Positions 52,898-62,415 of a stretch of 64,000 nt of DNA are shown piece by piece. This DNA is from an uncultured Isoptericola sp. (GTDB taxonomy: Bacteria; Actinomycetota; Actinomycetes; Actinomycetales; Cellulomonadaceae), in assembly GCA_947497265.1 (NCBI GenBank), contig CANMFP010000002.1, positions 682,001-746,000 on the forward strand. The letters are read 5' to 3'. Each line of letters starts with the position of its first letter. Position 1 is the first letter of the stretch. The notes beneath the pieces are model-generated. The model had not been told where the DNA came from. It did not search any database and worked only from the letters and a program-made list of their open reading frames with translations. A program made the position numbers and the translations under genes.

Positions 52898-53455
52898 TCA
52901 CTCCGAGTACAGCACCTCGAACCGCTCGCAGACGACCTCGACGCCCGGGCCGAACTCGTGCGCACTCCCGGCCAGGGTCCGTCGCCAGTACCGCTCGTGC
53001 TGCTCGCGCCACGTCTCCAACGACCGGTCGTCCTCACCTTCGGCCCAGGCGTGCTCGGCGGTGACCTCGCTGAACGGCACCGTCGTCACCTCGGTCGTCC
53101 GGACCAACGCTCGCGGATCACCGGCGCCGTCCAGCAGGATGGACAGGTCGCCCTTGCGCGGGAGCTGCTCCGCGGCGTCCTCGTACTCGACGACGAGCGA
53201 CGCCGTCGCCGTCTTCGTGCCGGCGAGCACGAGGCCGAGAAGCTCGTCAGCGAGCTCCGACGAGTCACCGAAGGACCAGGCGGGCGGCGGGACCACGTTC
53301 TCCGCCCGCTCCCCCACCGTGCCACCGTGACTGGTGCGGCCCGCGCTCGGTCGGGCGACGTCCCAGAACCGCGTGATGTGCTCGGCCTGCGCCGTGTCCT
53401 CGAGCTGGGCCTGTGCCTGGTCCGGGATCCCGCCGTGGGACGTCGCGTCGCTCAT
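52898..53455 (-). CDS. ASCH-domain protein
   Basis: 185 residues from ATG 53455; an upstream ATG at 53464 would add three residues but overlaps the ribosome site. It carries an ASCH/PUA-like fold (AENVVPPPAWSFGDSSELADEL, GTKTATASLVVEYED, KGDLSILLDGAGDPRALVRTTEVTTVPFSEVT) and a C-terminal WREQHERYWRRTL. ASCH domains bind RNA or act as N4-acetylcytidine hydrolases. Function here is unknown. Confidence 0.85.
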   Translation of the reverse strand: MSDATSHGGIPDQAQAQLEDTAQAEHITRFWDVARPSAGRTSHGGTVGERAENVVPPPAWSFGDSSELADELLGLVLAGTKTATASLVVEYEDAAEQLPRKGDLSILLDGAGDPRALVRTTEVTTVPFSEVTAEHAWAEGEDDRSLETWREQHERYWRRTLAGSAHEFGPGVEVVCERFEVLYSE

Positions 53456-53513
53456 GCGGTTCATCCTGCCATCGGGGGCGGCGCCGTGCCGTGGGACCCG
53501 CCCGGCGTATGCA

Positions 53514-53553
53514 CGTGCGGCCGCCACCCCCGGGTCGGGGCGGCGGCCGCACG
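53514..53553 (-). terminator. Strong hairpin downstream of ilvC
   Basis: Arms of 17 nt (53514-53530 and 53537-53553) with one mismatch and a 6-nt loop, located 27 nt past the ilvC stop on the minus strand. No U-run. It is the probable terminator of the ilvBNC transcript. Confidence 0.7.
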
Positions 53554-53579
53554 CGTCGTTCGCTGACGAGGGGTGGGTG

Positions 53580-54635
<1,056 letters not shown>

Positions 54636-54696
54636 TCACGTCGGGGTGGTGTCGGGTCGATGGTGCCAGGCGTCGGCAGGAGGCGGCGCGCGCGTC

Positions 54697-55218
54697 TCAG
54701 GCGCTGCGCACGCGTTCCAGCGCCCGGTCGGTGATGGACCTGGACCCGCGCCCGACGGCGAGGGTCCCGGACTTGACGATCTCGCGGACGCCGAACGGGG
54801 CGAGCGCCGCCAGCAGCGCGTCGAGCTTGGCGGAGGTGCCGGTCGCCTCGATGACGACGCTGTCCGGGACCACGTCGACGACGTGCGCGCGGAACAGCTC
54901 GACGACCTCGAGCACCCCGGAACGGGTCGCGGCGTCCGCCTTGACCTTGACCAGGAGCAGCTCGCGCTGCACGGACACCTCGGCGTCGAGCTCGACGATC
55001 TTGATGACGTGCACAAGCTTGTTCAGCTGCTTGGTGACCTGCTCGAGCGGGTGCTCCTCGACGTCGACCACGACGGTGATCCGGGAGATCTCCTCGTGCT
55101 CGGTGGGGCCTACGGCCAACGAGTGGATGTTGAAGGCGCGGCGGGCGAACAGGCCGGCGACCCGCGTCAGGACGCCGGGCTTGTTCTCCACCAGGACGGA
55201 CAGGGTGTGGCGAGACAT
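54697..55218 (-). CDS. ilvN: Acetolactate synthase small (regulatory) subunit
   Basis: 173 residues from ATG 55218. N-terminal ACT domain (HTLSVLVENKPGVLTRVAGLFARRAFNIHSLAVG), a second regulatory domain after 85 (RELLLVKVKAD) and the usual C-terminal dimer region. It confers valine feedback on IlvB. Its start is 6 bp past the ilvB stop. Confidence 0.97.
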   Translation of the reverse strand: MSRHTLSVLVENKPGVLTRVAGLFARRAFNIHSLAVGPTEHEEISRITVVVDVEEHPLEQVTKQLNKLVHVIKIVELDAEVSVQRELLLVKVKADAATRSGVLEVVELFRAHVVDVVPDSVVIEATGTSAKLDALLAALAPFGVREIVKSGTLAVGRGSRSITDRALERVRSA

Positions 55219-55224
55219 GTCGGC

Positions 55225-57048
55225 TCAGTCCTCTCGTTCCCAGGCGGGCGAGATGCCCCGCGCGTACTGGATGTCGTCGTTGCTCACCCCGGCGGCGACC
55301 ATGGGCCAGACCATCGCGTCGCGCGAGACGTTGAAGTCGACGACGACGGGCCGGTCGTCGATCTCGTTCGCCTTCTTGATCGCGTCGTCGACCTCCGACT
55401 CGTGCTCCACCCGGATGCCGACGCAGCCGTACGCCTCGGCCAGCTTGACGAAGTCGGGGATGCGCAGCGTGCCGTGGCCCGTGTGCAGGTCCGTGTTGGA
55501 GTACCGCTCGTTGTAGAACAGGGTCTGCCACTGGCGGACCATGCCGAGCGAGCTGTTGTTGATCAGCGCCACCTTGATGGGGATGTCGTTGATGGCACAG
55601 GTGGCCAGCTCCTGGTTGGTCATCTGGAAGCAGCCGTCACCGTCGATCGCCCAGACGTCGCGGTCGGGCTCGCCGACCTTCGCGCCCATCGCCGCGGGGA
55701 CGGAGTAGCCCATGGTGCCCAGACCACCGGAGTTGATCCACGTGTTCGGGCGCTCGTACCTGATGAACTGCGCGGCCCACATCTGGTGCTGCCCCACGCC
55801 TGCGACGTAGATCGCGTCGGGTCCGACGATGTCACCGAGCCGCGAGATCACGTGCTGCGGCGCGAGGTGTCCGTCCGCCGTCGCCGAGAAGCCCAGCGGG
55901 TACGTCTCGCGCCACGTGTCGATCTGGTGCCACCACGCCTCGACGTCCGGCTTGCCGACCCGTTCCTGCTCGGCCTGCAGGGCGGGCACCAGGTCCTCGA
56001 TCACCTCGCGCAGGTCGCCGACGATCGGCACGTCCACCGCGCGGTTCTTGCCGATCTCCGCCGGGTCGATGTCCGCGTGGACGACGGCGGCGTGCGGCGC
56101 GAAGCTGGACAGCTTGCCGGTGACGCGGTCGTCGAACCGCGCACCGAGGGCCACCACGAGGTCGGCCTTCTGCAGGGCCGCCACGGCGGGCACCGTGCCG
56201 TGCATGCCGGGCATGCCCAGGTGCTGCGGATGCGAGTCCGGCACCGAGCCGCGTGCCATCAGCGTGGTCACGACCGCGGCACCGGAGGTGTCGACGAGGC
56301 GCCGCAGCGCTGCCGAGGCACCGGACCGGATGACGCCGCCGCCCACGTACAGCACGGGGCGTCGGGCGGTGGCGAGCAGCTTGGCGGCCTCACGGATCTG
56401 CTTGGCGTGCGGCTTGGTGACCGGGTGGTAGCCGGGCAGCGCCAGCTCCTGCGGCCACGAGAACGTGGTGCGCTCCTGCATCGCGGACTTGGCGATGTCG
56501 ACCAGCACCGGCCCGGGGCGCCCGGTCGAGGCGATGTGGAACGCCTCGGCGATGGTGCGCGGGATCTCGTCCGGGTCGGTGACCAGGTAGGAGTGCTTGG
56601 TGACCGGCATCGTGATCCCGACGATGTCCGCCTCCTGGAAGGCGTCGGTGCCGATCGCCGGTGCGGCGACCTGCCCGGTGATGGCCACCATCGGGATGGA
56701 GTCCATGTTGGCGTCGGCCAGCGGCGTGACGAGGTTCGTCGCCCCCGGACCCGAGGTCGCCATCGTCACGCCGACCTTGCCGGTGGCGTGCGCGTAGCCG
56801 GAGGCCGCGTGGCCGCCGCCCTGCTCGTGGCGCACGAGGATGTGGCGCAGCCGGTCGGAGTCCATCAGCGGGTCGTAGGTGGGCAGGATCGCACCGCCGG
56901 GGATGCCGAAGACGTTCTCGACCCCGACGGCCTCGAGCGACCGGACGATCGACTGCGCGCCCGTGACCTGCTCGCCTACCGCGCGGTCGACGCCGCGCGG
57001 CGCGGTGCGTGCAGCCACCTGGGCTGGTGTCGGGTTCGGCTGGCCCAT
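55225..57048 (-). CDS. ilvB: Acetolactate synthase large (catalytic) subunit
   Basis: 607 residues from ATG 57048, with AGGAGAG upstream. It makes acetolactate or acetohydroxybutyrate using ThDP, FAD and magnesium. The catalytic Glu is in [20 protein letters not shown] and the ThDP motif is [19 protein letters not shown]. Catalytic core conserved. ilvN and ilvC follow. It is preceded by a leader with attenuation features. Confidence 0.97.
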   Translation of the reverse strand: MGQPNPTPAQVAARTAPRGVDRAVGEQVTGAQSIVRSLEAVGVENVFGIPGGAILPTYDPLMDSDRLRHILVRHEQGGGHAASGYAHATGKVGVTMATSGPGATNLVTPLADANMDSIPMVAITGQVAAPAIGTDAFQEADIVGITMPVTKHSYLVTDPDEIPRTIAEAFHIASTGRPGPVLVDIAKSAMQERTTFSWPQELALPGYHPVTKPHAKQIREAAKLLATARRPVLYVGGGVIRSGASAALRRLVDTSGAAVVTTLMARGSVPDSHPQHLGMPGMHGTVPAVAALQKADLVVALGARFDDRVTGKLSSFAPHAAVVHADIDPAEIGKNRAVDVPIVGDLREVIEDLVPALQAEQERVGKPDVEAWWHQIDTWRETYPLGFSATADGHLAPQHVISRLGDIVGPDAIYVAGVGQHQMWAAQFIRYERPNTWINSGGLGTMGYSVPAAMGAKVGEPDRDVWAIDGDGCFQMTNQELATCAINDIPIKVALINNSSLGMVRQWQTLFYNERYSNTDLHTGHGTLRIPDFVKLAEAYGCVGIRVEHESEVDDAIKKANEIDDRPVVVDFNVSRDAMVWPMVAAGVSNDDIQYARGISPAWERED

Positions 57049-57098
57049 GGGGTCTCTCCTGCCGCTCGATCGGGTGGATCCAAGGAATCTGTGCAATG

Positions 57099-57126
57099 AA
57101 AAACCCCCCGGTCCCGGTGCCTGGGG
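57099..57126 (-). terminator. Attenuator terminator in the ilvB leader
   Basis: A GC stem (minus strand CCCC...GGGG at 57104-57126) followed by five T (57099-57103). It lies 50 nt before the ilvB start and after the leader peptide, the pattern of transcription attenuation. Confidence 0.85.
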
Positions 57127-57168
57127 ACTGACGAGGGGTGAGCGCGCTGACGAAGCCTGTGCGTGGGC

Positions 57169-57222
57169 TCAGCCGGCGCGCTCAGGAAGTACTACAAGGA
57201 GAATCGTCTGCACGTGACGCAC
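57169..57222 (-). CDS. ilvB leader peptide (17 aa, ILLVVL)
   Basis: GTG 57222 to TGA 57169 encodes MRHVQTILLVVLPERAG, with six consecutive Ile, Leu and Val codons. This is the classic ilvB leader type, in which stalling at Ile, Leu or Val codons when the charged tRNA is scarce would prevent the downstream terminator from forming. Confidence 0.88.
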   Translation of the reverse strand: MRHVQTILLVVLPERAG

Positions 57223-57245
57223 GTTACGCCGTCGGACGATGGATG

Positions 57246-57842
57246 TCACGCCGTGGTCCGACCGTCCCGCATCGTGGACACCGTGGTGTCCGGATCGTCG
57301 TCGAACGCCGGCAGACCGTCGATGCTCGTGCGGTTCTTGCGGCGGCGGTACTCCGCCTGCCCGTCGGGCCCCTTGCGGTCCATGTAGCCGGGCAGCAGGT
57401 CCCGCTCCCCCGCGTGGTCGTACAGCGGGACGCCGTACCCGCAGGAGTCGGAGACCCGGTCCACGTCGACCACGATGACGGCACGCGCCCCGCGCCGCTC
57501 CGAGAAGTGCTCGACGAGCTCGTCGAACCCGGCGTCGTACAGGCTCACCACCCGGCCGCGGCCGTGCAGGCGCACGACGTTCGGCGGCCCGGCGAAGGCG
57601 CAGAACATCAGCGTGACGCGCCCGTTCTCGCGCAGGTGCGCGATGGTCTCGGCGCCCGACGCAGTGATGTCCAGGTAGGCGACGGTGTGGTCGTCGAGCA
57701 CCACGAAGGACCCGTCGACGCCCTTGGGAGACACGTTGACGCGACCCTCGCCGGACAACGGCGCCGTGCCGACGAAGAAGACGTGCTGCGCCTCGACGAA
57801 CGATCGGAGCCGGTCGTCGATGCGCTCGTGAACCTTTCCCAT
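57246..57842 (-). CDS. Pyridoxamine 5'-phosphate oxidase-fold protein
   Basis: 198 residues from ATG 57842; GTG 57851 is an alternative. The split-barrel flavin fold is visible: AQHVFFVGTAPLSGEGRVNVSPKG, VAYLDITASGAETIAHLREN and VTLMFCAFAGPPNVVRLHGRG. Such proteins reduce or bind FMN/F420 with small substrates. It is 18 bp after the frameshifted dehydrogenase gene and ends 23 bp before the ilvB leader, so it may be the last gene of the Ole-like operon. Confidence 0.88.
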   Translation of the reverse strand: MGKVHERIDDRLRSFVEAQHVFFVGTAPLSGEGRVNVSPKGVDGSFVVLDDHTVAYLDITASGAETIAHLRENGRVTLMFCAFAGPPNVVRLHGRGRVVSLYDAGFDELVEHFSERRGARAVIVVDVDRVSDSCGYGVPLYDHAGERDLLPGYMDRKGPDGQAEYRRRKNRTSIDGLPAFDDDPDTTVSTMRDGRTTA

Positions 57843-57860
57843 GGGGCACACCCTGCCAGA

Positions 57861-58776
57861 TCACCAGTGCTCGGCACCGGCGAACGACGTGGGAGCGGGG
57901 ATGACGCCCAGCACCTCCCGCAGCACCCTCAGGTGGTAGGTCCGCTCCGTGGCGAGATGGCTCAGTGCGTACCGCGTCAGCCGCGGCGCGGGTCGGTACG
58001 GCGACCACGCGGACCCGCACCCCACGGCGCCGGAGCACGTCGACGACGGCGTCGCGCAGCACGACCGGTTCGGCGTCGGCCACGTTGACCACCAGCGGTA
58101 CCGCGCCGCCGTCGGTGGCCGGGCAGGCCGCCGCGAGGGCCCCGTCCTCGATCGTGGCAGCAGACCGCACCGCCGCGAGCAGGGTCTCGACGTGGGTCAA
58201 CGACTGGCGCACCCGCCCACCGCCGGGCAGGACCAGGAACCCGCCGCGCACGGCCGCCTCGATCCGCGGCAGGAGCGTGCCGTCACCAGGGCCGTAGACG
58301 GCGTGCGGTCGCAGGATCACGACGCCGCCCCGGACGTCGCGGCGCACGTCGTCGAACAGGTACTGCTCGGCCTCGGCCTTCGTGCGACCGTACGGCTCGA
58401 GGTAGTGGTCGACCGGCGCCTCGGACTCCTCGGCCCGCACGCTGGGCGCGAAGGGGTCGTAGACGCTCCCGGAGGAGACGTGGACGAACCGGGCGTCGCC
58501 GAACGTCTCGCGCACCGCGCGGGTGCCGGCGACGTTGACGGCGCGCGCCACGCCGAGGTCGGACCAGTCCGAGACCACCGCACCGGCATGCACGACCACG
58601 TCGACGGCGGGGGCGTCCCCCAGCGGCCCGTCGGTGAGGTCCCACCGGCGATGCCGGGCACCGTGGATCCCGTCCGGCCGGCGAGAGTAGGTCCACACCT
58701 CGTGGCCGCGCGCGACGGCGTCCCGGGCGACCGCGCCCCCGACGAACCCGGACGCCCCGGTCACGGCGATCCTCAC
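57861..58776 (-). pseudogene. OleD-like NAD(P)-dependent 3-beta-HSD/epimerase, apparent frameshift
   Basis: From GTG 58776 the fold starts MRIAVTGASGFVGGAVARDA (Rossmann GxxGFxG) and has the catalytic YxxxK in EPYGRTKAEAE. Around plus positions 57981-57999 the reading frame changes by one nucleotide: the original frame runs on into unrelated sequence, while the +1 frame gives a coherent C terminus LTRYALSHLATERTYHLRV ending GAEHW at a stop (57861). The gene spans 916 nt, which is 3n+1. A sequencing error or a true frameshift mutation are both possible. It is the fifth gene of the Ole-like operon; 4-bp overlap with the ligase. Confidence 0.75.
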
Positions 58777-60446
58777 GGGACCTCCGCGGCCGGCCGGCCG
58801 GCCGGTCGGCGGGCCGCCGCGCGCACGAGCGCCTGCCGGTCGGGCTTGCGGCTGCGGCCGGCCGTCGGGACGTGCGTGGCGTGCAGCACGACGTCGGGCA
58901 GCGCGTCGTGGTCGACCACGCCCGGCAGGGCGGCGCGCACCCGCGCGACGAGCGGGTGGCCGGGGTCGAGAGCCAGCTGCGTCGCGGCGTCGGCGGATGA
59001 CTGCGCCGACGTGACGACGAGCACGACCACCTCGTCCCCGTCGGTGCGGGGCACGCCGACGAGCACCGCCTCGCCGACCCCGTCGAGGGCCGCGATCCGC
59101 GGCTCGTACAGCCCGGGGTAGATGTTCGTCGTGCCACGGATGATCATGTCGCGCGTGCGTCCCACGAGCACGACCCGCCCGTCGGGCTCGAACCGGGCGA
59201 GATCACCGGTGCGGTGCTCGGTCGCCCGCACCGCGGCCCCCGCACCGTCGAGGTCGTGCAGGTAGCCGGTCATGAGCGAGGGTCCGCCGAGCACCAGCTC
59301 ACCGACGCCGTCGTCCTGCGTGCCCTCGACGGGTTCCAGCCGCGCGGCCACGCGGGGCAGCGGGCGACCCACCAGGTCCCCGTCACCCTCGAACGCGAGC
59401 TTGTCGCCCGCCTCGACGACGGCGACCGGCAAGATCTCGGTCATCCCGTAGACACCGACCCACCGCGTGCCGGGCAGCACCCTGGCCGCCCGGTCGAGCA
59501 GTGCGCGCGTGACCGGCGCTCCCCCGACGAGCGCGACTCGCGGCCCGCGAGCGGGCAGCCGGCCGGCCTCGACGGCGTCGAGCAGGGCGGTGACGTCCGC
59601 GGGCACGAGGTAGGTCCCCGCGGCGTCGGCCAGGCACCGCCCGAAGGTCACCACGTCCCGACCCGGCGGGTCCGCGGGGATCGACCAGGTCGCGCCGGCG
59701 AGCAGCGCGGGCATGCCCAGGAGCATCTGGTCGGTGTGCACGACGTCCCCCGGGGCGAGGTCGAACACCTCCCGCAGCAGGTCGCACCCGGCCAGCAGCG
59801 ACCCTGCGCTGTGCACCACGGCACGCGGCTGCGCCGTCGTGCCCGAGGTGAACACGACCAGGGCGTCGCGCCGCGGGTCGAGGCTCGGCAGCGCGCCGCC
59901 GTCCTGGACACCGCGGGCCAGGGACCCGGCCGAGCGCGAGCGGTGAGGGACCCCCGGCAGCCACAGCCCGGCGTGCACGTGCCGCACGGGCAGCGTGGCG
60001 TAGTCCGGCAGCAGGATGCCCCGGGCGCGGGCGAGCCGGCGCAGCGGACCCCGCGAGACGGCGTAGAGCAGCGACTCGGTGATCGCGAGCGTCGGCCGGG
60101 CGGCGGCCACGCGCGCGGCGAACAGCTCCGGCGTCGATCCCGGGTCGACGAACACGACCGTCCCCCCGGCACGGACGACGCCCAGGGCCAGCACGACGCC
60201 CTCGGGACGAGGACGGACCGAGAACAGCGCGCGGTCGCCCGCCTCGAGCCCGTCAGCACCGAGCGCCGTCGCCGTCGCGGTGATCCGCTGCGCGAGCTCG
60301 CCGTAGGTGACCTCCTCCCGCACCCGTGGCCCGCGCCGCCCGCCCCGGGTCCACCGCCGCAACGCGACGTCGTCCGCGCCGAGGTGCCCGGGAGCGCCAC
60401 GGTCGAGGACCGGGCCCAGCAGGTGGGCGTCGGTCGATCCGGTCAT
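58773..60446 (-). CDS. OleC-like AMP-forming acyl ligase
   Basis: 557 residues from ATG 60446. ANL adenylation motifs: FTSGTTAQPRAVV (core 3, with Ala and Arg replacing the usual Gly and Lys), YGMTEILPVAVV (core 5, OleC-like), RTGDLARFEPDG (core 7) and AGRSRKPDR with the catalytic lysine (core 10). OleC enzymes activate a beta-hydroxy acid and form a beta-lactone. Its position between the P450 and the dehydrogenase fits that. Ligation to CoA or a carrier cannot be excluded. Confidence 0.85.
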   Translation of the reverse strand: MTGSTDAHLLGPVLDRGAPGHLGADDVALRRWTRGGRRGPRVREEVTYGELAQRITATATALGADGLEAGDRALFSVRPRPEGVVLALGVVRAGGTVVFVDPGSTPELFAARVAAARPTLAITESLLYAVSRGPLRRLARARGILLPDYATLPVRHVHAGLWLPGVPHRSRSAGSLARGVQDGGALPSLDPRRDALVVFTSGTTAQPRAVVHSAGSLLAGCDLLREVFDLAPGDVVHTDQMLLGMPALLAGATWSIPADPPGRDVVTFGRCLADAAGTYLVPADVTALLDAVEAGRLPARGPRVALVGGAPVTRALLDRAARVLPGTRWVGVYGMTEILPVAVVEAGDKLAFEGDGDLVGRPLPRVAARLEPVEGTQDDGVGELVLGGPSLMTGYLHDLDGAGAAVRATEHRTGDLARFEPDGRVVLVGRTRDMIIRGTTNIYPGLYEPRIAALDGVGEAVLVGVPRTDGDEVVVLVVTSAQSSADAATQLALDPGHPLVARVRAALPGVVDHDALPDVVLHATHVPTAGRSRKPDRQALVRAAARRPAGRPAAEVP

Positions 60447-61627
60447 GCTGCCTCCACCGTCAACGAGCGGTACGCGGGGATGAGGACGCCGCGGGCGACC
60501 GCCCGGTCCACGACGGTGACGGTGCGTCGCGCCTCGGCGACGGGCCGCAGGGCGTCGAGCACCGCGTCGACCTGGGCCAGGGCCAGGGGCATCCCGAGGC
60601 AGAAGTGCGGCCCCGCGCCGAACCACAGGTGCCGGACAGCGGCGTCGGCCGGGACACCCGGGTCGAACGGTCCGGCGTCGCGACAGCACGAGATCGTCGC
60701 GATGACGACGCGGTCGCCGGGCCGCACGCGCACCCGGCCCACGGTCGCCTCCGCGCGCACCGATCGCAGCATCGCGGGCGTGGGTGCCGTGATGCGCAGC
60801 GCCTCCTCGACCACGCGACCACGCAGGGTCGCGCCCTCCGAGGTCGCCGGGTCGGCGGCCAGCAGCCGGTCGAGCCAGCCGGTGTCCGCCGCGAGCGCCA
60901 CCAGGCGCGGGACGAAGGACTGGACCGTCTCGGTGCCGGTGAGCACGAAGGCCCCCACGGCGCCGAGGGCCTCGGCCTCCGAGAGGCCCAGCTCGCGCAT
61001 CCGCCCCGGGACGGTGGCAGGGTCGCCGGCCCGGTAGGCGTCGCGCGCCGGTTCCGACAGCCGTGCGAGCACGGCACGGGCGTGGCGCACCTGCGCGGGC
61101 GTCAGGCTGTGCCGGTGCAGGCGCACCATGCCCACGACGGACTGGGCGGCCGACATCGCCTCGCGCACCGCGGTGTCCGTGGGCGGCAGCCCGGTCATCG
61201 CACAGATCACCGTGCCGGCGATGGCTGCGGTCTCGTCGACGAGGTCGACCCGCGTGCCCGCCAGCAGCCGCTCCGGCAACGCCGCCAGGGCGGCCGGCAC
61301 GCTCACCGCGACGAGCTCGCGCACGGCGCGCGGGGTGAACAGCCCCGCGAGGGTCCGGCGTAGGCGGGCGTGGTCGGCACCCTCCATGTTGAGCAGCACC
61401 GAGGGTCCCAGCACAGGGGTCCACAGGTCGGACGGCGCACCCGGGCCGACCTTGGAGAACCGGTCCGTGTCGAGCAGCACCTCGCGCGCCGTCGCGGCGT
61501 CGGAGACGACGACCCCGATCCCGGGCACCCGGACGACCGGTCCGAGCCGCCGCAGCCCACGGATCGCCGGGTAGGCCAGCGGATGAGCCGCCCGCTGGAC
61601 CCGGTCCTCCCAGCGCACGGCCGTCAT
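60443..61627 (-). CDS. Cytochrome P450
   Basis: 394 residues from ATG 61627. The heme-thiolate loop is WFGAGPHFCLGMPLAL with Cys343; the I-helix oxygen-binding part is VLTGTETVQS and the ExxR pair is Glu275-Arg278 in EEALR. No ferredoxin gene is adjacent. It is expected to hydroxylate or epoxidise the lipid intermediate of this operon. Overlaps the neighbours by 4 bp. Confidence 0.94.
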   Translation of the reverse strand: MTAVRWEDRVQRAAHPLAYPAIRGLRRLGPVVRVPGIGVVVSDAATAREVLLDTDRFSKVGPGAPSDLWTPVLGPSVLLNMEGADHARLRRTLAGLFTPRAVRELVAVSVPAALAALPERLLAGTRVDLVDETAAIAGTVICAMTGLPPTDTAVREAMSAAQSVVGMVRLHRHSLTPAQVRHARAVLARLSEPARDAYRAGDPATVPGRMRELGLSEAEALGAVGAFVLTGTETVQSFVPRLVALAADTGWLDRLLAADPATSEGATLRGRVVEEALRITAPTPAMLRSVRAEATVGRVRVRPGDRVVIATISCCRDAGPFDPGVPADAAVRHLWFGAGPHFCLGMPLALAQVDAVLDALRPVAEARRTVTVVDRAVARGVLIPAYRSLTVEAA

Positions 61628-62415
61628 CGGATGTCCACCACCTCGGGCCGGTACCGGTGGTCGGCGTACCAGCCGAGCGTGCGAACCAGGCCCCAGGCGT
61701 GCGCGCGGCGCGTCGAGGCGCGCACGACGACCTCGCGGTGCGCGCCGTAGCGCGTCGTGAGGCGGCGGACGGCGTTGACGAGGGCACGGTCCTCGTGGAC
61801 GTCCTCGATCGCCGTCCGCGGGAAGCCTCCGGCTGCCTCGTACAGGGCGGCGGTGATCGCCATGTTGCAGCCAGGAGCCATCACGTACGGGCCTTGGTAC
61901 GCCGGGTCCTGGTTGCCCGGCCGGAACCGACCGAACGTGCTCGCGACGACGACCGCCGTCGCCAGGACGCCCTGCTGGACGCGCGAGACGGGGAGGTCGT
62001 CGGTGCGCGGCACCAGGCGTCCGGCGACGAGGTCGTGCCCGACGGCGAACGCCTCCCGGACGCGGCGGGTCCAGTCCGGCGGGGGCAGGCAGTCCGCGTC
62101 GGTGCGCGCGAGATGCGTCGCTCCGGCGGCGATCGCGGCACGCATCCCCGTGTCCGCGGCCGCGCCGGTGCCCTTCTGGAGCTCGTCGACCACGCGCCAG
62201 CGCGTCATCCCCCAGTCCTTCGCCGTGGCGCGCACGAGCTCGCCGGTCCCGTCGGACGAGTCGTTGTCCACCACCACGAGGTCGAAGTCCGCGTCCTCCT
62301 GGTCGCGCAGGGCGGCCAGGGTCGCACCGATGCCGTGCACCTCGTCGCGAGCCGGGACGATCACGGCCAGCCGCTGCAGGCCCGGGGGCACCAGGGTGTG
62401 CCGGTCGCCGCTCAC
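61624..62415 (-). CDS. Family 2 glycosyltransferase
   Basis: 263 residues from GTG 62415. The GT-A fold begins LAVIVPARDEVHGIGATLAAL, then VVVDNDSSDGTGELV, and the metal-binding DxD-like ARTDADCLPPPDW. The C-terminal DVHEDRALVNAVRRL supplies the catalytic acidic block. No transmembrane helix, so it is cytosolic or peripheral. It probably glycosylates the operon product. 4-bp overlap with both neighbours. Confidence 0.88.
   Translation of the reverse strand: MSGDRHTLVPPGLQRLAVIVPARDEVHGIGATLAALRDQEDADFDLVVVDNDSSDGTGELVRATAKDWGMTRWRVVDELQKGTGAAADTGMRAAIAAGATHLARTDADCLPPPDWTRRVREAFAVGHDLVAGRLVPRTDDLPVSRVQQGVLATAVVVASTFGRFRPGNQDPAYQGPYVMAPGCNMAITAALYEAAGGFPRTAIEDVHEDRALVNAVRRLTTRYGAHREVVVRASTRRAHAWGLVRTLGWYADHRYRPEVVDIR

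Noticed and set aside
57169-58776. A 535-residue continuous frame reading through the OleD-like gene and across the PNPOx gene to the ilvB leader
   Set aside because: After the frameshift region the frame is Arg-rich and antisense-like; the coherent C terminus and the PNPOx protein are in other frames. The last 17 codons are better read as the leader peptide.
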